From Acanthamoeba castellanii str. Neff (lineage: Eukaryota > Discosea > Longamoebia > Acanthamoebidae), in the NCBI RefSeq assembly GCF_000313135.1, contig NW_004457526.1:52101-77783 (forward strand): DNA of 25,683 nucleotides. Reading direction: 5' to 3'. Both the position numbers and the translations under genes were made by a program. Under the pieces are notes generated by a model. The model did no database searches. It saw only the letters and a program-made list of their open reading frames with translations, and had not been told where the DNA came from. Shown here in pieces: positions 1 to 11,700 of this stretch; position 1 is the stretch's first letter, and each line of letters starts with the position of its first letter.

Positions 1-2
1 AC

Positions 3-782
<780 letters not shown>

Positions 783-809
783 AAGGAGAAACATCGGGCG
801 GGAAAGAAA

Positions 810-839
810 CCCTCGATTGTTCACCGCAAGTGCTTCTAA
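810..839 (+). repeat. Second copy of the last nine actin codons plus stop, in the actin 3' flank
   Basis: These 30 bases encode PSIVHRKCF followed by TAA and repeat 753-782 with three or four mismatches. The offset is 57 nt (19 codons), so the copy is in the actin frame. The 27 bases between the first stop and this copy contain no stop codon. It could be a footprint of recombination or gene conversion between actin paralogues, or a partial tandem duplication after which the upstream stop became the functional end. Nothing shows that it is translated. Confidence 0.85.
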
Positions 840-1571
840 GTGAGAGCACCTTGTTGTAAACACTGTAGTAAAAAAAACAAACGTGCGCTCCTGCGCACAA
901 ACACATCCAACATCTTCATTCTTTACTTCGTTTTTGTCTCGCTTCGTTCTTTGTCCGGTATCTTCCTCGAGTTCGAACAACAGCAGGCGGCGATGCCCAC
1001 ATCCGCGCGAGGAGCTGCAGGCTTGTGAACACTGAGGAGTGGAATGAGGCACTCCAACTTCGCGAAGAACTGCTTGGCGCTCATCTCTCCGGCCGCGTCG
1101 CCGTGCGCGGCGTTACTACTAGTAGGGTTTCGTAACCATCTTTGCAATGTGTTGTGCCTGTAGGCAGGTGATGATGTGAGAACAGCCACTAACTTCTTAA
1201 GTGTGCAGTGGATTGTGTTTCGTGGGCCATGTGCGTGCAGATAAGCTTCAAGGACAACGATCCTCTGGTCCACGTGCTTGGCGAGGAGGAGCGTGGACAG
1301 ACGATTGTCGCGGCTTTGGGAGACAAGGTCGCTTTGCTAATAAACTCCTATTCGTGTGACCTTCGAAGCGAGCGTTATAGTCTTTGCACAAAGACCGCGC
1401 CAGCACGGAGCGTGACACAAACTATGATGTATTCTTACAACCGCTCCACAAAACGCACTAGTGCTGAATATAAATAATTACACACGTCCTCCACCGTCGT
1501 CATCATCGTCCTCCTCTGAGTTCCTTCTTCGTTCTTTGTTGCTGCTGGGCTCTTCTTGGGTTTTGGGGCCT
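840..1571. other. Intergenic region between actin and RasGEF, with an unassigned coding-like patch
   Basis: The left part should hold the actin 3'UTR and the right part the 3'UTR of the minus-strand RasGEF. An AATAAA-like signal lies near 1339 on the plus strand. At about 1021-1122 (+) a frame reading LVNTEEWNEALQLREELL is flanked by an AG and a GT. At about 1251-1360 (+), after an AG, a frame reads DNDPLVHVLGEEERG. The minus strand has a 116-codon open frame over 923-1273. None matches a family I recognise, and I could not join them into a convincing spliced gene. They may be a relic, a short unannotated gene, or chance. Confidence 0.35.
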
Positions 1572-4500
1572 TTAGTAGTCGGTGGTGGCCAGCAGCGGCG
1601 AGCTCTTGCTGGAGTCCCGCTTCTTCTCCTTCTTGTGCAGCTTGCTGCCCTTCTCCTTTTTCTCCTTCTTTTCCTTCTTTTCCTTTCGCTCCTTCTTGTC
1701 CGACTTCCTCCTCTCGCTCACCGCCATCATCGATGTCGACAGCGACGACGGCGACAGCGCTGCCTCTCGTGCGGTGTCGCCGCCGCCCTCGAGCGTCGTC
1801 GTGTTGTCGAAGCTGTTGCTCTTGCTGCTGTCGCTGTTGCTGGTGCTCTCGTCTCTGCTGCGCTCGAGCTCCTCCTCCTTCTCCTCGCGGTACTTGCGCA
1901 GGGCCGACAGCGACGCCGACTTCTCGAGAATGATGGGCGGCATCGAGTAGCTCCGCTCCTTCTCCTTCTTGGCCGCGGCCGCCGCGGCGGCGATGAGCGG
2001 GTTGATGGTCACGGGCGGCTGCCCGGGCGGGGTCGGCGGCGGGTTCGTCGCCGACGGCGTGTCGATCGAACCGCTCCTCGACGTCCTCTTTTGCAGATTC
2101 CTGTGCGTGCCGTGCGCGTGCGTGTGCGGTCAGCGCGTGTCGTGTGACATGTGCGTGTGCGGTCAGCGCGTGTTGTGTGACATGTGCGGTGGTGCGTGCG
2201 AACCTGGACTGGAGCTGCATGAGGAGAGGGTTCTGTTGGATGGTGAGGGTGGCGTCGGGCGCCCTCTTGCTCGACCGACCCATCGTCGCGTACTTCTTCG
2301 AAGCCGCGCTGCTGCCCTTCCGCGATTCCTTCTTGGGCTTCACGGGGCTGCCCTCGAGCGACGACGGCGCCGTCGCACTGGACCGATGCGACCTGCCCGA
2401 CAACAACACAACAAGTCAGCGCGTGCGGTCGCGCATGTGCGTGTGCGGTCGCGCGTGTGCGGCGTACTTTTTAGGCTTGGCGGTCTTGGCCTTGGGCGGC
2501 TTGCCGTCGCGGGGCTCGATGATGAGGGAGTACTTGTAGATGTGGTCGAGGCTCCACATGAAGCACGAGTCGGCGTAGAGGTCCTCCTTCTTCTTCTCGC
2601 GCGCCGCCTCCTCAGGCGACGGCATCGCCACCTCCGCGATCTCACCGAATAGCTTCTGGAACGGCCCCGACGGGATGAGGTTCTTGTAGGTCGCCTTCTG
2701 GAACTTTCTCACATTCAGCAGCACCTTGCCTGCAACCGCACACGCACGACCGCACACGCACATCAGTCACCGCACACGCACACACGCCACCGCACGCGCA
2801 CGCACCGACAAGCTCCATCTTCTGGAAGTTGACGAGGTCTTTGATTTCCTCGGGCGTGGCCTCGAAGTCCTTGGTGGCGTCGGCGTCGGCAGCGTTGGCT
2901 TTGGCATCCCCGTCTTCTTCGGCCGCGGCCTTGGGGGGGCGCTCGTCGTGGGCCTCTTTGGCGTCGTGCTCGGTCGCGCCTCCCTCCGCCTCGGCCTTCT
3001 TCCGCGCCACCTTCAAAGTAGACCAATAATTCAGTGTGTGCCATTAAAACCGCACACGCACACACGCACACGCACGCGCATACACGCACACGCGTCGATA
3101 CCTTGTCTTCGTTTTCGTCGATGAAGGTGAGGTCGGTGAGGAAGAGGGCCATGAAGGGGACGATGGGCGGCACGCTGGTGCGGAGCTTCTGGCGATACGA
3201 CGCGTAGTTGTGGTAGGGCGAAAAGAAGTTCTGGATCGAGTCGAACCTCTCTCGGTCCTCATCTCCCAGCGCCTGTCGACACCACCAGCGGTCAGCAATT
3301 ATTGATTTATTATTTATTTATTCCTCTTATTATTCATTTGTTATTGTTATTTCTGGTATTTCCAATTATTGAGGAATGGGAGGCACGTACGGCCCATGTG
3401 TGCTTGAGGCGGGAGATGGCAGAGTTGTTGAGGGCGGCATTGACCATCATCATGCCCTGGAAGTTGTGCAGCCACTCAAACTCCTGGAGAACGCGCCGTG
3501 ATGAGAAAACGACACACGCCTGGCCGCACACGCGCACACGCGCCTGACGCACACGCCACCGCACACGCAGGCACGCAGACAACGAGGAGACACGTACCTG
3601 GGCGATGTGAATGAAGCGTGCGAGAACGGCGGTGCGCTTCTTGAGGTCGCGCACGCGCACGATCGAGGTCTGGATCCACTGGGAGACCTTGTTGAACCGC
3701 TCGATGAGGCGCACCAGGTTGGGCGCGTTCTGCTCGCAGTTCTTCTTGCTCCAGGCGCAGTGGTAGAACTCGTTGAAGCGCACGGCCGAGAACATTTGGA
3801 AGTCGATGAAGGTCAGCTGCTGGGCGATCTTGGCCGGCGGGAAGTCGAGCACGCAGAACCGCGACAGGTCGTCCACGGGCGGCGGAGGCGGCAGCGGAAT
3901 GCTCATTTTGTCTGGAATGCACACATTCCACACATTATTAGCGCACGACACGCACGACTTGTCGTTGTGTGGGGCCTACCAGGGTCGTTGTGGTGGGCCA
4001 TGGCAGCGGGCGGTGGCGTGGGTGCGATGGGCACCATGTGTTTCTATCGACGCGGGGCCAAAAGGCGTGAACAGCATTAGTGGAAGCTACGTCGGTGTGT
4101 TGCGTTGTAAGGTGTGATGTGTGAATGGTATTCTCCACGATCTATACCTGGATGAGGTCGTTGGACGACAGCAGAGCCTGAATCTTCTTCAGGAGCTGGC
4201 TCTGCTGGTCAAGCGCCTCCTCGCCATCCTCGCTCCCCGTCAACTCTGCAACACAGAAATCAAGAAATTATTTAAAAATAATAATGATAATAATAATAAT
4301 CGACACTATAATTACAAATAAATAAATAAATAAGCAGTAAATAAATAGGTGGGGCATGCCTTGGGCTTGTTGGGTGATCCAGGTGTCGAGCACTTCGCGC
4401 GCCTCGCAGCCGGCCTTGAAGTCGCTGAAGAACTCCTCGACCCACTTCTTGAGCACCTCGAGCACGCGCGTCCGCACCCGCTGCTGGAGCACCCGCGGAT

Positions 4501-6145
4501 CGTCGGCGCCGCCGGGGAAGGGCGTGGCGGGCGCCTCGTAGACGTCGAATATCCGCCGCAGCAGCTCCGTGGTGGACACGTACATGGGGTGCGTGATCAG
4601 GAACACCGACGTGAAGTAGTGCAGATCAAAGTCTGACCGCACACGCACACACCGCACACACACACGCACCGCACACGGTCAGCGTTGGCAGGGTGGGTCA
4701 AGTGGTTCAGGCGAAGTCGACGGCGCACGCACCAACGACGCCTTCGTCGATGCTGATGAGTTTGTCGACCAGGCCCTGGAGGGTGCCGGCGGCCACCATG
4801 CGCTGCCCGTCCTCCACCACGTACTCCACGTCGCACACCCGCTCGCGCGTCGCCGTGGCTGTCCCGTCGCCACGCGGTGAGATAAAAATAATAAATAATA
4901 AATAATATTCCGCGGAAAGCTGATAAATGGTAATTAATTATTCATTTTTTCTAAATAAAAAGGTAAAGATAATAAAGAACAAATAACGAATACGGCGCGG
5001 GCTGGAGGAGTGGGAAATGTACCGAGAGCGGCCTTGTGTGGGGTCATGGGCGTCATCATGGGGCGCGGCGAGTAGTAGCCCCGCGGCGAGTTGGAGAAGC
5101 TCCGCGGGGAGGAGATGGGCTCGCTGCCCTCGCTCGAGTCCCGCAGGGGCAGCTTGAGCTTGGTCAGGCCTCGCGGACGTCCTTTCGTTCATTTCCGAAG
5201 AAGAAGAAGAAGAAACAACACAACACAACCACGATGTTGGAGGATCGAGGTGGAGCACGACGAGCATGATGTGAGCTCAAATGAATACAATAACATATAA
5301 ATATATCGTAAATATGTTGTCTACGCGTAGTGTAAATATTGTAATATTAAAGTAAGAAACACGAGACGGGTGTGCTTGTTGGCTCGTTACCGAGTCGTCC
5401 GTCGTTTCGACGACACGAAAAGATGGCAACCCCCAACCGAGAACGATGATGAATGGAATCATGAAAGATGGGATTTGCGAAGGGGGGGGGGATGAGTACC
5501 AACGACGCCGGTAACGGCATTGATGCTCTCGAATGTGGAGGCCTTGGCGACGCGCTCAGTCTGTGGTAGGTCGTTGTCGTCGCCCTCGTCATCGTTGTCT
5601 TCGACGTCGTAGGCCGTTTCAGTGCCCTCGGTCGTGGTGTCGTACGACTCGGACTCGTCGTCGTCATCTTCGTCGTCGTCCACCGTGTCGGCGTCTCCAT
5701 CCTCCTCTTCATCGACGAACGAGAGCTCGCAGCTGCTCGACGCGGCGTCGAACGTGTAGCACCGCCCCTCCTTCTCATCTTCCTGATCCTCTTCGTCATC
5801 GTCATTGTCATCGTCGTCATCTACCGAGAGGTTAACTGATGAAGATGACGTTCCCATCGTCGATGTCTCCTCCTCTGCTCCTCCATCTTCACCAATGTTG
5901 TTGTTATTGTCATCGCCCTCTTCCTCGTCGTCGTCGGAATGGTGCGGCTTCTCCCTCCTGGGCTTGGGTGCGACGGACGATGACGGGAAATGGGGCGCAG
6001 TCGAATGGGATCGGATCGCCCTCTTCTTCGGTGGCGCACCGCCTTCAGCATTCCTCTTCAGGACCTCGACGCCGAGCTTGTCCGATTTTTTCTTTTTGCA
6101 TTTATCGTTGAGCTCGATTATGGTGTGTTCGTCTACTTCGGTCAT
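1572..6145 (-). CDS. Ras guanine-nucleotide exchange factor (RasGEF_N plus CDC25-type RasGEF), 13 exons, 1042 aa
   Basis: The protein should load Ras-family GTPases with GTP at membranes. Exons (transcript order): 6145-5500, 5181-5023, 4858-4733, 4632-4360, 4245-4148, 4043-3980, 3911-3598, 3483-3391, 3272-3102, 3010-2806, 2729-2468, 2392-2204, 2100-1572; the total is 3129 nt. Residues 1-215 are Ser/Asp/Glu-rich with a KKKK patch and long acidic runs. Residues about 270-400 form the RasGEF_N (REM) domain, including VCDVEYVVEDGQRMVAAGTL and HYFTSVFLITHPMYVSTTEL. Residues about 477-795 form the catalytic domain, with LTFIDFQMFSAVRFNEFYHCAWSKK split across the helix, NLVRLIERFNKVSQW, SAISRLKHTWAAL, and FLTDLTFIDE. 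An acidic Ala/Glu insert (about 650-695) interrupts the catalytic domain before VNFQKMELV. The tail (residues 867-1042) is Ser-rich and then strongly basic (KKEKK runs). Intron 4 uses a GC donor. No DEP, kinase or LRR part is seen, so which Ras it acts on is unknown. The start is the first Met of exon 1. Confidence 0.92.
2118..2183. repeat. 33-bp tandem duplication inside RasGEF intron 12
   Basis: Two adjacent 33-bp units (2118-2150 and 2151-2183) differ at one base. They consist of GTGCGTGTGCGG-type alternating sequence. They lie in the intron between exons 12 and 13, so the protein is unaffected. Similar sequence fills many introns in this window. Confidence 0.85.
4246..4359 (-). other. Non-canonical GC-AG intron (RasGEF intron 4)
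   Basis: On the minus strand the upstream exon ends CAAG and the intron begins GCATGC; the acceptor is TTGCAG. Phase is 1 on both sides. Joining here restores the continuous frame from TWITQQAQ to ELTGSEDGEE. No GT near the exon end would keep this frame. The intron is AT-rich, with TTATTATTAT and TTTA runs. Confidence 0.8.
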
Positions 6146-6252
6146 CTTCGTTCTTTTTCGTTCTTAGATGGATGATGGATGAGATGCAAGGAGGTAGAGG
6201 AAGGAGAAACAGAGTTGATGGTGAGGATGTTGTGCGGCGAGAGGAGTAACTT

Positions 6253-6270
6253 ATCGATTCTGCAATCGAT
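6253..6270. promoter_or_regulatory. Perfect inverted repeat ATCGATT-CTGC-AATCGAT
   Basis: Two 7-bp arms with a 4-nt spacer lie about 110 bp upstream of the RasGEF start codon in the divergent promoter. The size and symmetry fit a dimeric transcription-factor site. A hairpin with such a short stem is less likely to matter. The binding factor is unknown. Confidence 0.35.
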
Positions 6271-6365
6271 TCATCAATCCACGCTCTACTCGCTCTTGGA
6301 AGAATGAAGCCAATCCAAAAACGCTTGGTGGCCGACTCTCACCCTCTTCTTCGTCGTCCGACGCG

Positions 6366-6485
6366 ATGGCAACAGCAATACGTACTGCTGGAGAACTGTA
6401 CGACGACTCCAATCTCCTCTGCTACCGTCTTGGCGACCACACCACCAACCACGCACCAAATAATTCGAATAATAATGCCTATTAA
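6366..6485 (+). CDS. Possible small ORF (39 aa) in the divergent intergenic region
   Basis: ATG to TAA encodes a peptide beginning MATAIRTAGELYDDSNLLCY and ending in an Asn-rich stretch. The first 25 residues look more protein-like than the surrounding frames, with mixed composition rather than the Arg/Pro/Ser bias of shadow frames. It lies upstream of MON2 on the same strand. It could be an upstream ORF in a long MON2 leader, a separate short gene, or chance. No family is recognised. Confidence 0.2.
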   Translation: MATAIRTAGELYDDSNLLCYRLGDHTTNHAPNNSNNNAY

Positions 6486-6933
6486 ATTAACCGTAAAATA
6501 GGAAAAAGGTGGGCAACGCGGCATCTCAAACAATACTTGTTAAGATGTGAGCGACGCACAGAAGCAAGAAGCAACTGCTTTGGCTGCGCAGGTTGATGAA
6601 CAAACCTCATCCTGGTCTGATCGTGCAGACCACCACCATGGTGACGCTCTGAAGTTGAATTTGAGTTGAGTGGCACGCAACGGAATGTCGACTCAAAATC
6701 AGCACTGTAGTTCTCTCCGAACAACACAGCGCACCCCGTGAGCAAAGGCGCGCGCTAGATCGTCTCCCAAAACACCACCACCACGACAAACAGCTGTGCG
6801 CGTGCACACCAGCCAGCGGCTCGCACTCCTGCCCACTCGCTCACGCTGCGCAAGCAAGGTTTAGTTATTATAATTAGATTATCTTTTTTGATTTAAATCG
6901 GATTCCTTCGCGCTCCAGCGATTTGAAGAGGAG

Positions 6934-8676
6934 ATGAGCTTCCTCAGCATGCTTCAGAACGACTTGCGCACCCTCTCGCTCGAGGCGCGCAAGAAGTTCC
7001 CCCAGATCAAAGAGGTACCCTGCCTTGCGTTGAATTTATCTTTTATTCCGTCATCGCACTGGTTTTCATCGTTCTATTTTTATTTATTGATTATGACTAT
7101 CGAAAATGTATAATACATCTGTGGCTGTGCTATTAATCATTATTTATAAAAATTCTTTTATTATTTTCCCCGACAGACAACAGAGCGTGCCATTCTCAAG
7201 CTGCGCAACGTGGACGAGCAAGAGCACGACCTCGCCAAAAAGATTGAAGGTGCCGACCACTGACCGTCTCTTCTTCTTTGTGCCCGAGTGCCGTGTGTCT
7301 GCTGGTTGCCGTTTGTCTGATTGTCCACTGAGCTGTTGGTGTTAACAAATTAATATGTGCCCTACAGCCGTGGCCAAAGCCGACGAGGTGCTGAAGCCTT
7401 TGCTGCTGGCGTGCGACTCCAACAACCCCAAGATGATCGCCATCGGTGTCGGTTCCATCCAAAAGCTCATCGCCCAGAATGCCGTCAGCGAGGCACGCGC
7501 CGACACGCACACGCACACGACACGCACACGACACGACACACGCAACACACGCAACACACGCAACACACGCGGCACACACACGCAACACACGCGGCACACA
7601 CACGACGCAGCATTCGTCTGACTCAGTGTATTCGCGCAGGCGTCGCTACCCCGCATCATGCGGGTGCTGGCGCAGCAGGTGGAGGCCGGCGACGACACGG
7701 TGAAGCTGAAGATCCTGCAGGCCGTCGTGTCGCTGCTCACCACACAGACCAACATGCACGGCGAGTCACTGTCGCAGTCGCTGTGCATGTGCTTCCGCCT
7801 CCACAAGAACAAGAGCGTGGCCATCAAGAACACCGCCTCGGCCACGCTCCGACAGATCGTCACCATGCTCTTCGATCGCGCGCTCCTCGAGTTCCAGCAA
7901 CTCGGTGCGTCCACCCTCCTCCAGCACGAAACCAATTCACAGCTCTTCTAACGCGTTCGTTTGTTGTTGTTGTGTGTGTGTGTCGTGCGGCGTGTATCGT
8001 GTGTTTGAACAGACGGTGAAACGTTGGATGCGATGGCGCAGAGTCCCAGCGAGAAGTCAGCCGTGGGCGACTCGAATCAGCGCATGCCCAAGAACCTGCC
8101 GCCCTCCATCAAAGACGCCCACTTCCTCCTGCAGGTTACTGCCACGTCACAACCACCACCAAATTATTCAAATATTGAACATTTATTTATTTTATAATGA
8201 TTGTTTTTAACCACCCCTTTGTTGGCGTGTGCGTTGGCCGTTGTGCAGGATTTGTGCTCGCTCACCGGCGGAGACAACCCGATCTGGCTGCCCGTGCAGG
8301 CCATCTCGAAGACCTTCGGGTTTGAGCTCATCGAGGCCCTTCTCTCCACCCACCAACCCCTCTTCATTCATATCTACGAGTTCCAGCTGCTCCTCAAGGT
8401 ATGCGTGTCGTGTGTGTCGTGTGTGTCGTGTCGCGTGTCTTGTCGTGTCGTGCTGTGTGTGCGGTGTTCTGAATGCCTAGCACTTTGTGGCTGCAGGATC
8501 GCATCTGTCCGCTGGTGGTAAAGGCGCTGGGCGCCAAGGCGGGTTTGTTCACGTACTCGGTTCGCCTGCTGCGTTTGGTGGGCACCTTCATCAGGAACTT
8601 CATCAACCTCATGCGGGTGCGCACACAGCTCCTTCGTATCGTAGTGGTTATGGTTGTGACTGACGCTCTCCCTCAC

Positions 8677-8740
<64 letters not shown>

Positions 8741-11700
8741 CACCAGTCCGAGTGTGAAGTGTTTCTGGAGCGGATGGTGCGAATCATGTCCCAGGAGACT
8801 CCCATCTGGACGAAGGCGCTCACCCTGGAGGTCCTTAAAGACATCTGCAGTAACGAGAAGCTGCTCCGGTTCGTCTTGCCGCTTTTCTTTATTTGTATGC
8901 TTATTGTTTATTGTTTTATATACATGTAGATATTTCAAGTTAATTTTATCCGTTTATATCTTTTGCTATTCTTATTTATTTATTTATTAATTTGTGGTGC
9001 AGGTCGATGTATGTCAACTACGATGCGAAAGCTCTACAGGCGGTCGAGGCCGCGGATTCGCAACTCGTGTTCGAGGGCATGGTGAAGGCCATCGCCCGAT
9101 TCGTACAGAAGATATTCGACCTCAACAACAAGCTCGTCATGCACGCTGAACCAGCGCGCACCAAATGGTCCGCCTTCACTTGCGCGTCGTCATCATTCGT
9201 GCTAATTTTCTCCGTTTTTACACTCGTGACTGACGTCTGAGCTTTTTATGCATGCAGCATCGACATGATGAGCCACCGAGAGCCGCCGGCCACCATCAGC
9301 CTCAGCTACACGCTCAACCTGGGTAACCTGTCCCATTATTATTGTTATTATTCAATTATCTATTGTTATTTGTTGTATTTCGCGTTGAGAGACGGATTGA
9401 CCAATGCAATATATTAGGGCTGGAGTGCTTGACAGCCATCATCGACGCCGTGGCAAGCCTCGCCATCCAAAAGGTCAAAGTGCTCCCCTCGCCCGTCCTC
9501 CAATACGAACCCATCCGACGAGGTACGCACACGCCGCACACGCACGCACGCCCGCCGCACACGAACGACACTAACAGTCGGGCTTGTGTGTGGCGCGCAG
9601 TGCTTCAATTCGACAATCCGTTCGAGGAGGGCGGCGTGACAAAGGTCGAGGTCGTCGCACCGACAGCCAAAACCAACGTCCAGACGCCGCGCAGCCACAT
9701 CAACGAAGACGAAGACGAAGAGGAGGAAGAAGAGGAGGGACCCGGCAGCGCCGATCAACAATCCGAAGACGAAGACAACACCGCCGCCCAAAAAGATACA
9801 AAGGTAAATCCAATTTTTACTACTATTATTATTTATTTATGTTCATTTGATTTTCAATTAATCTATTTTATATTCATTTTTTGTGGCAACGATAGAAGAT
9901 GAGCGGGATGGAGATCAGCAGGCGCATGGCGGAGAGCTCGTGGACGTCGATTCTGCCGGCCCTCGCCCTGATGCTGACCAAGGCCGGCGACGAGAGCATC
10001 GTGGAGGGCATCCTGCGCGCCTACCAGCTCTTCATCCACATCTGCGGCTCCAACGAACTCATCGCTCCACGGTTCGCTTTTTTCTCTTTTGACTGATGTG
10101 TGTAGCGTCTTTTCTCACAACACGCGACACGCGACTCGACACGACACACACTCATCAGGGACGCGTTCCTGACGTCACTGTGCCATTTTGCGATTCCCTC
10201 GTCTTCCGTCACCATCACGGCCGAGACTGGCGGCGATGACAAGGACGGGACTGAGCCCACGCCCACCAAGACCGTCACCACCAAGATCCAAGTCTTCGAT
10301 GGCGTACTGGTGCGTCAACCATCTGTGTGTCGTGTCATTGGTCGTGTCGTGTCGTGCCGCGTGTGTGTCGCGTGTGTGGTGTCGCGTGTGCTTAGTTCAT
10401 CAACTGATGACCATGCGTCGACAGATGGGCAAGAACGTGCTGGCACTGCGTACGCTGATAAGCTTGGCACACGGAATGGGCGGCATCCTGGGCAGCGCGT
10501 GGCCGCTCGTGCTTCAGACGCTCGAGACGCTCCACTCCATTCTGCACCCGACATCCGCCAAGTCCCTTCTTGCCCCCTCTGGTAAAGCTTCACGCACACG
10601 TCGCACACACGTCGCACACGTCATACACGCATCACCACCGCGTGCCTCGCGCGCCGCACAACTCACCTTATGGTGGCCATGCAGATGCGCCCAACCCCAC
10701 GCTGGAGAAGAAGGGATCGGCCACGGCGCTGCCCGGTATCGGCGGCTCGGGCAACGGCGGCCTGGGCGCCTCCTCCTCTGGTACCACCGCGCCAGCCTCG
10801 CATTCCAGAGTGCTGACGTGGTGGAATGTGCAACATTCTTTCTATTTATTTTATTTAATTGATTTCGTGGAATGTGCAGGTGTCAAGACGTCCGACGACT
10901 CGTCGCGCGGCATCGAGCGGCTGCCATCGCCCAGAGAGATCAGTTATTTGTCTACAAGCCTCGAGTCAGTGTTCGAAGGCAGCAAGTACCTCGACGACCA
11001 GTCCCTCGAACACTTCATTGCCGCTCTCGTAAGTGCCACCCTCGTACCCCTTCACCAATTCTTGAGCTCACACCTTCTTCGTTCTTCTTCTGCGAAGGCA
11101 TCGCTATCGTCGAATGCGCTGCTGGCCTACGAGGTGAAGCGACCAGCGACGACGCCCTCCGATGCGGCCACGCCGGTCAACCACGTACGTCTCAGCTCTC
11201 TGTCACCAAGCACCGGCTTACCTCACGCTGGTCGTATCTGCTCTAGCCGGCGCCCCTGTTTGGTCTGTCCAAGCTGGTGGATACCGCCCTTCAGAACATT
11301 ATCCGGATCGACACCACCTGGCCAATCATCTCCGCCCACCTCATCCTGGTGTCCAATCACAAGGTAACTATTTATTTATTATTTTTACAAACACGAACCA
11401 AAAACTGAAACATTTCGTTTTCGTTTCGTTTCGCTTTCTTTCATGGGTTGACAGGTGCCGTCGGTGCGGAGCTATGGCGTGGAGTCGCTGGCCAAGATCA
11501 TGGAGACGTCGCTCACCCGGCTGCCCGCGATCCCGCGCCGCTCCTTCTCGGTGCCCTCGTTCTCGTCCAAGGCCCAGATCTCGCAGATCCTCTACGACAT
11601 GTCCTCCGTGGCGCCCACCGTCGGCACCCCGCTCGACCAGAGCCCCGCGCCCTCGCTGCCCATCCGCTCTCCCGCCCCCGCCCCCACCCCACAGGTGCGC

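Larger units (their letters stand above)
6146..6933. promoter_or_regulatory. Divergent intergenic region between RasGEF (-) and MON2 (+)
   Basis: About 790 bp separate the two start codons, so both promoters and both 5'UTRs should lie here. There is no clear TATA box. An inverted repeat (6253-6270) and a 39-codon open frame (6366-6485) are given separately. The right end, from about 6860, is AT-rich before the MON2 ATG. Confidence 0.6.

Noticed and set aside
1461..2147. Long plus-strand Leu/Arg-rich frames opposite RasGEF exon 13
   Set aside because: These are antisense shadows of the Ser/Lys/Glu-rich tail; composition is highly skewed and there is no recognisable domain.
5481..5491. G-runs (also near 21191, 23331, 25537) as G-quadruplex sites
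   Set aside because: They are single homopolymer runs, not four spaced G-tracts; more likely simple slippage tracts in introns and spacers.
7540..7610. Regularly spaced short repeats resembling a CRISPR array
   Set aside because: Units are 9 bp with no unique spacers, lie inside a eukaryotic intron, and are common to many introns here.
9696..9780. Acidic GAAGAC/GAGGAG run as a possible separate repeat element
   Set aside because: It is coding sequence of MON2 exon 12, an Asp/Glu-rich loop in frame with its neighbours.
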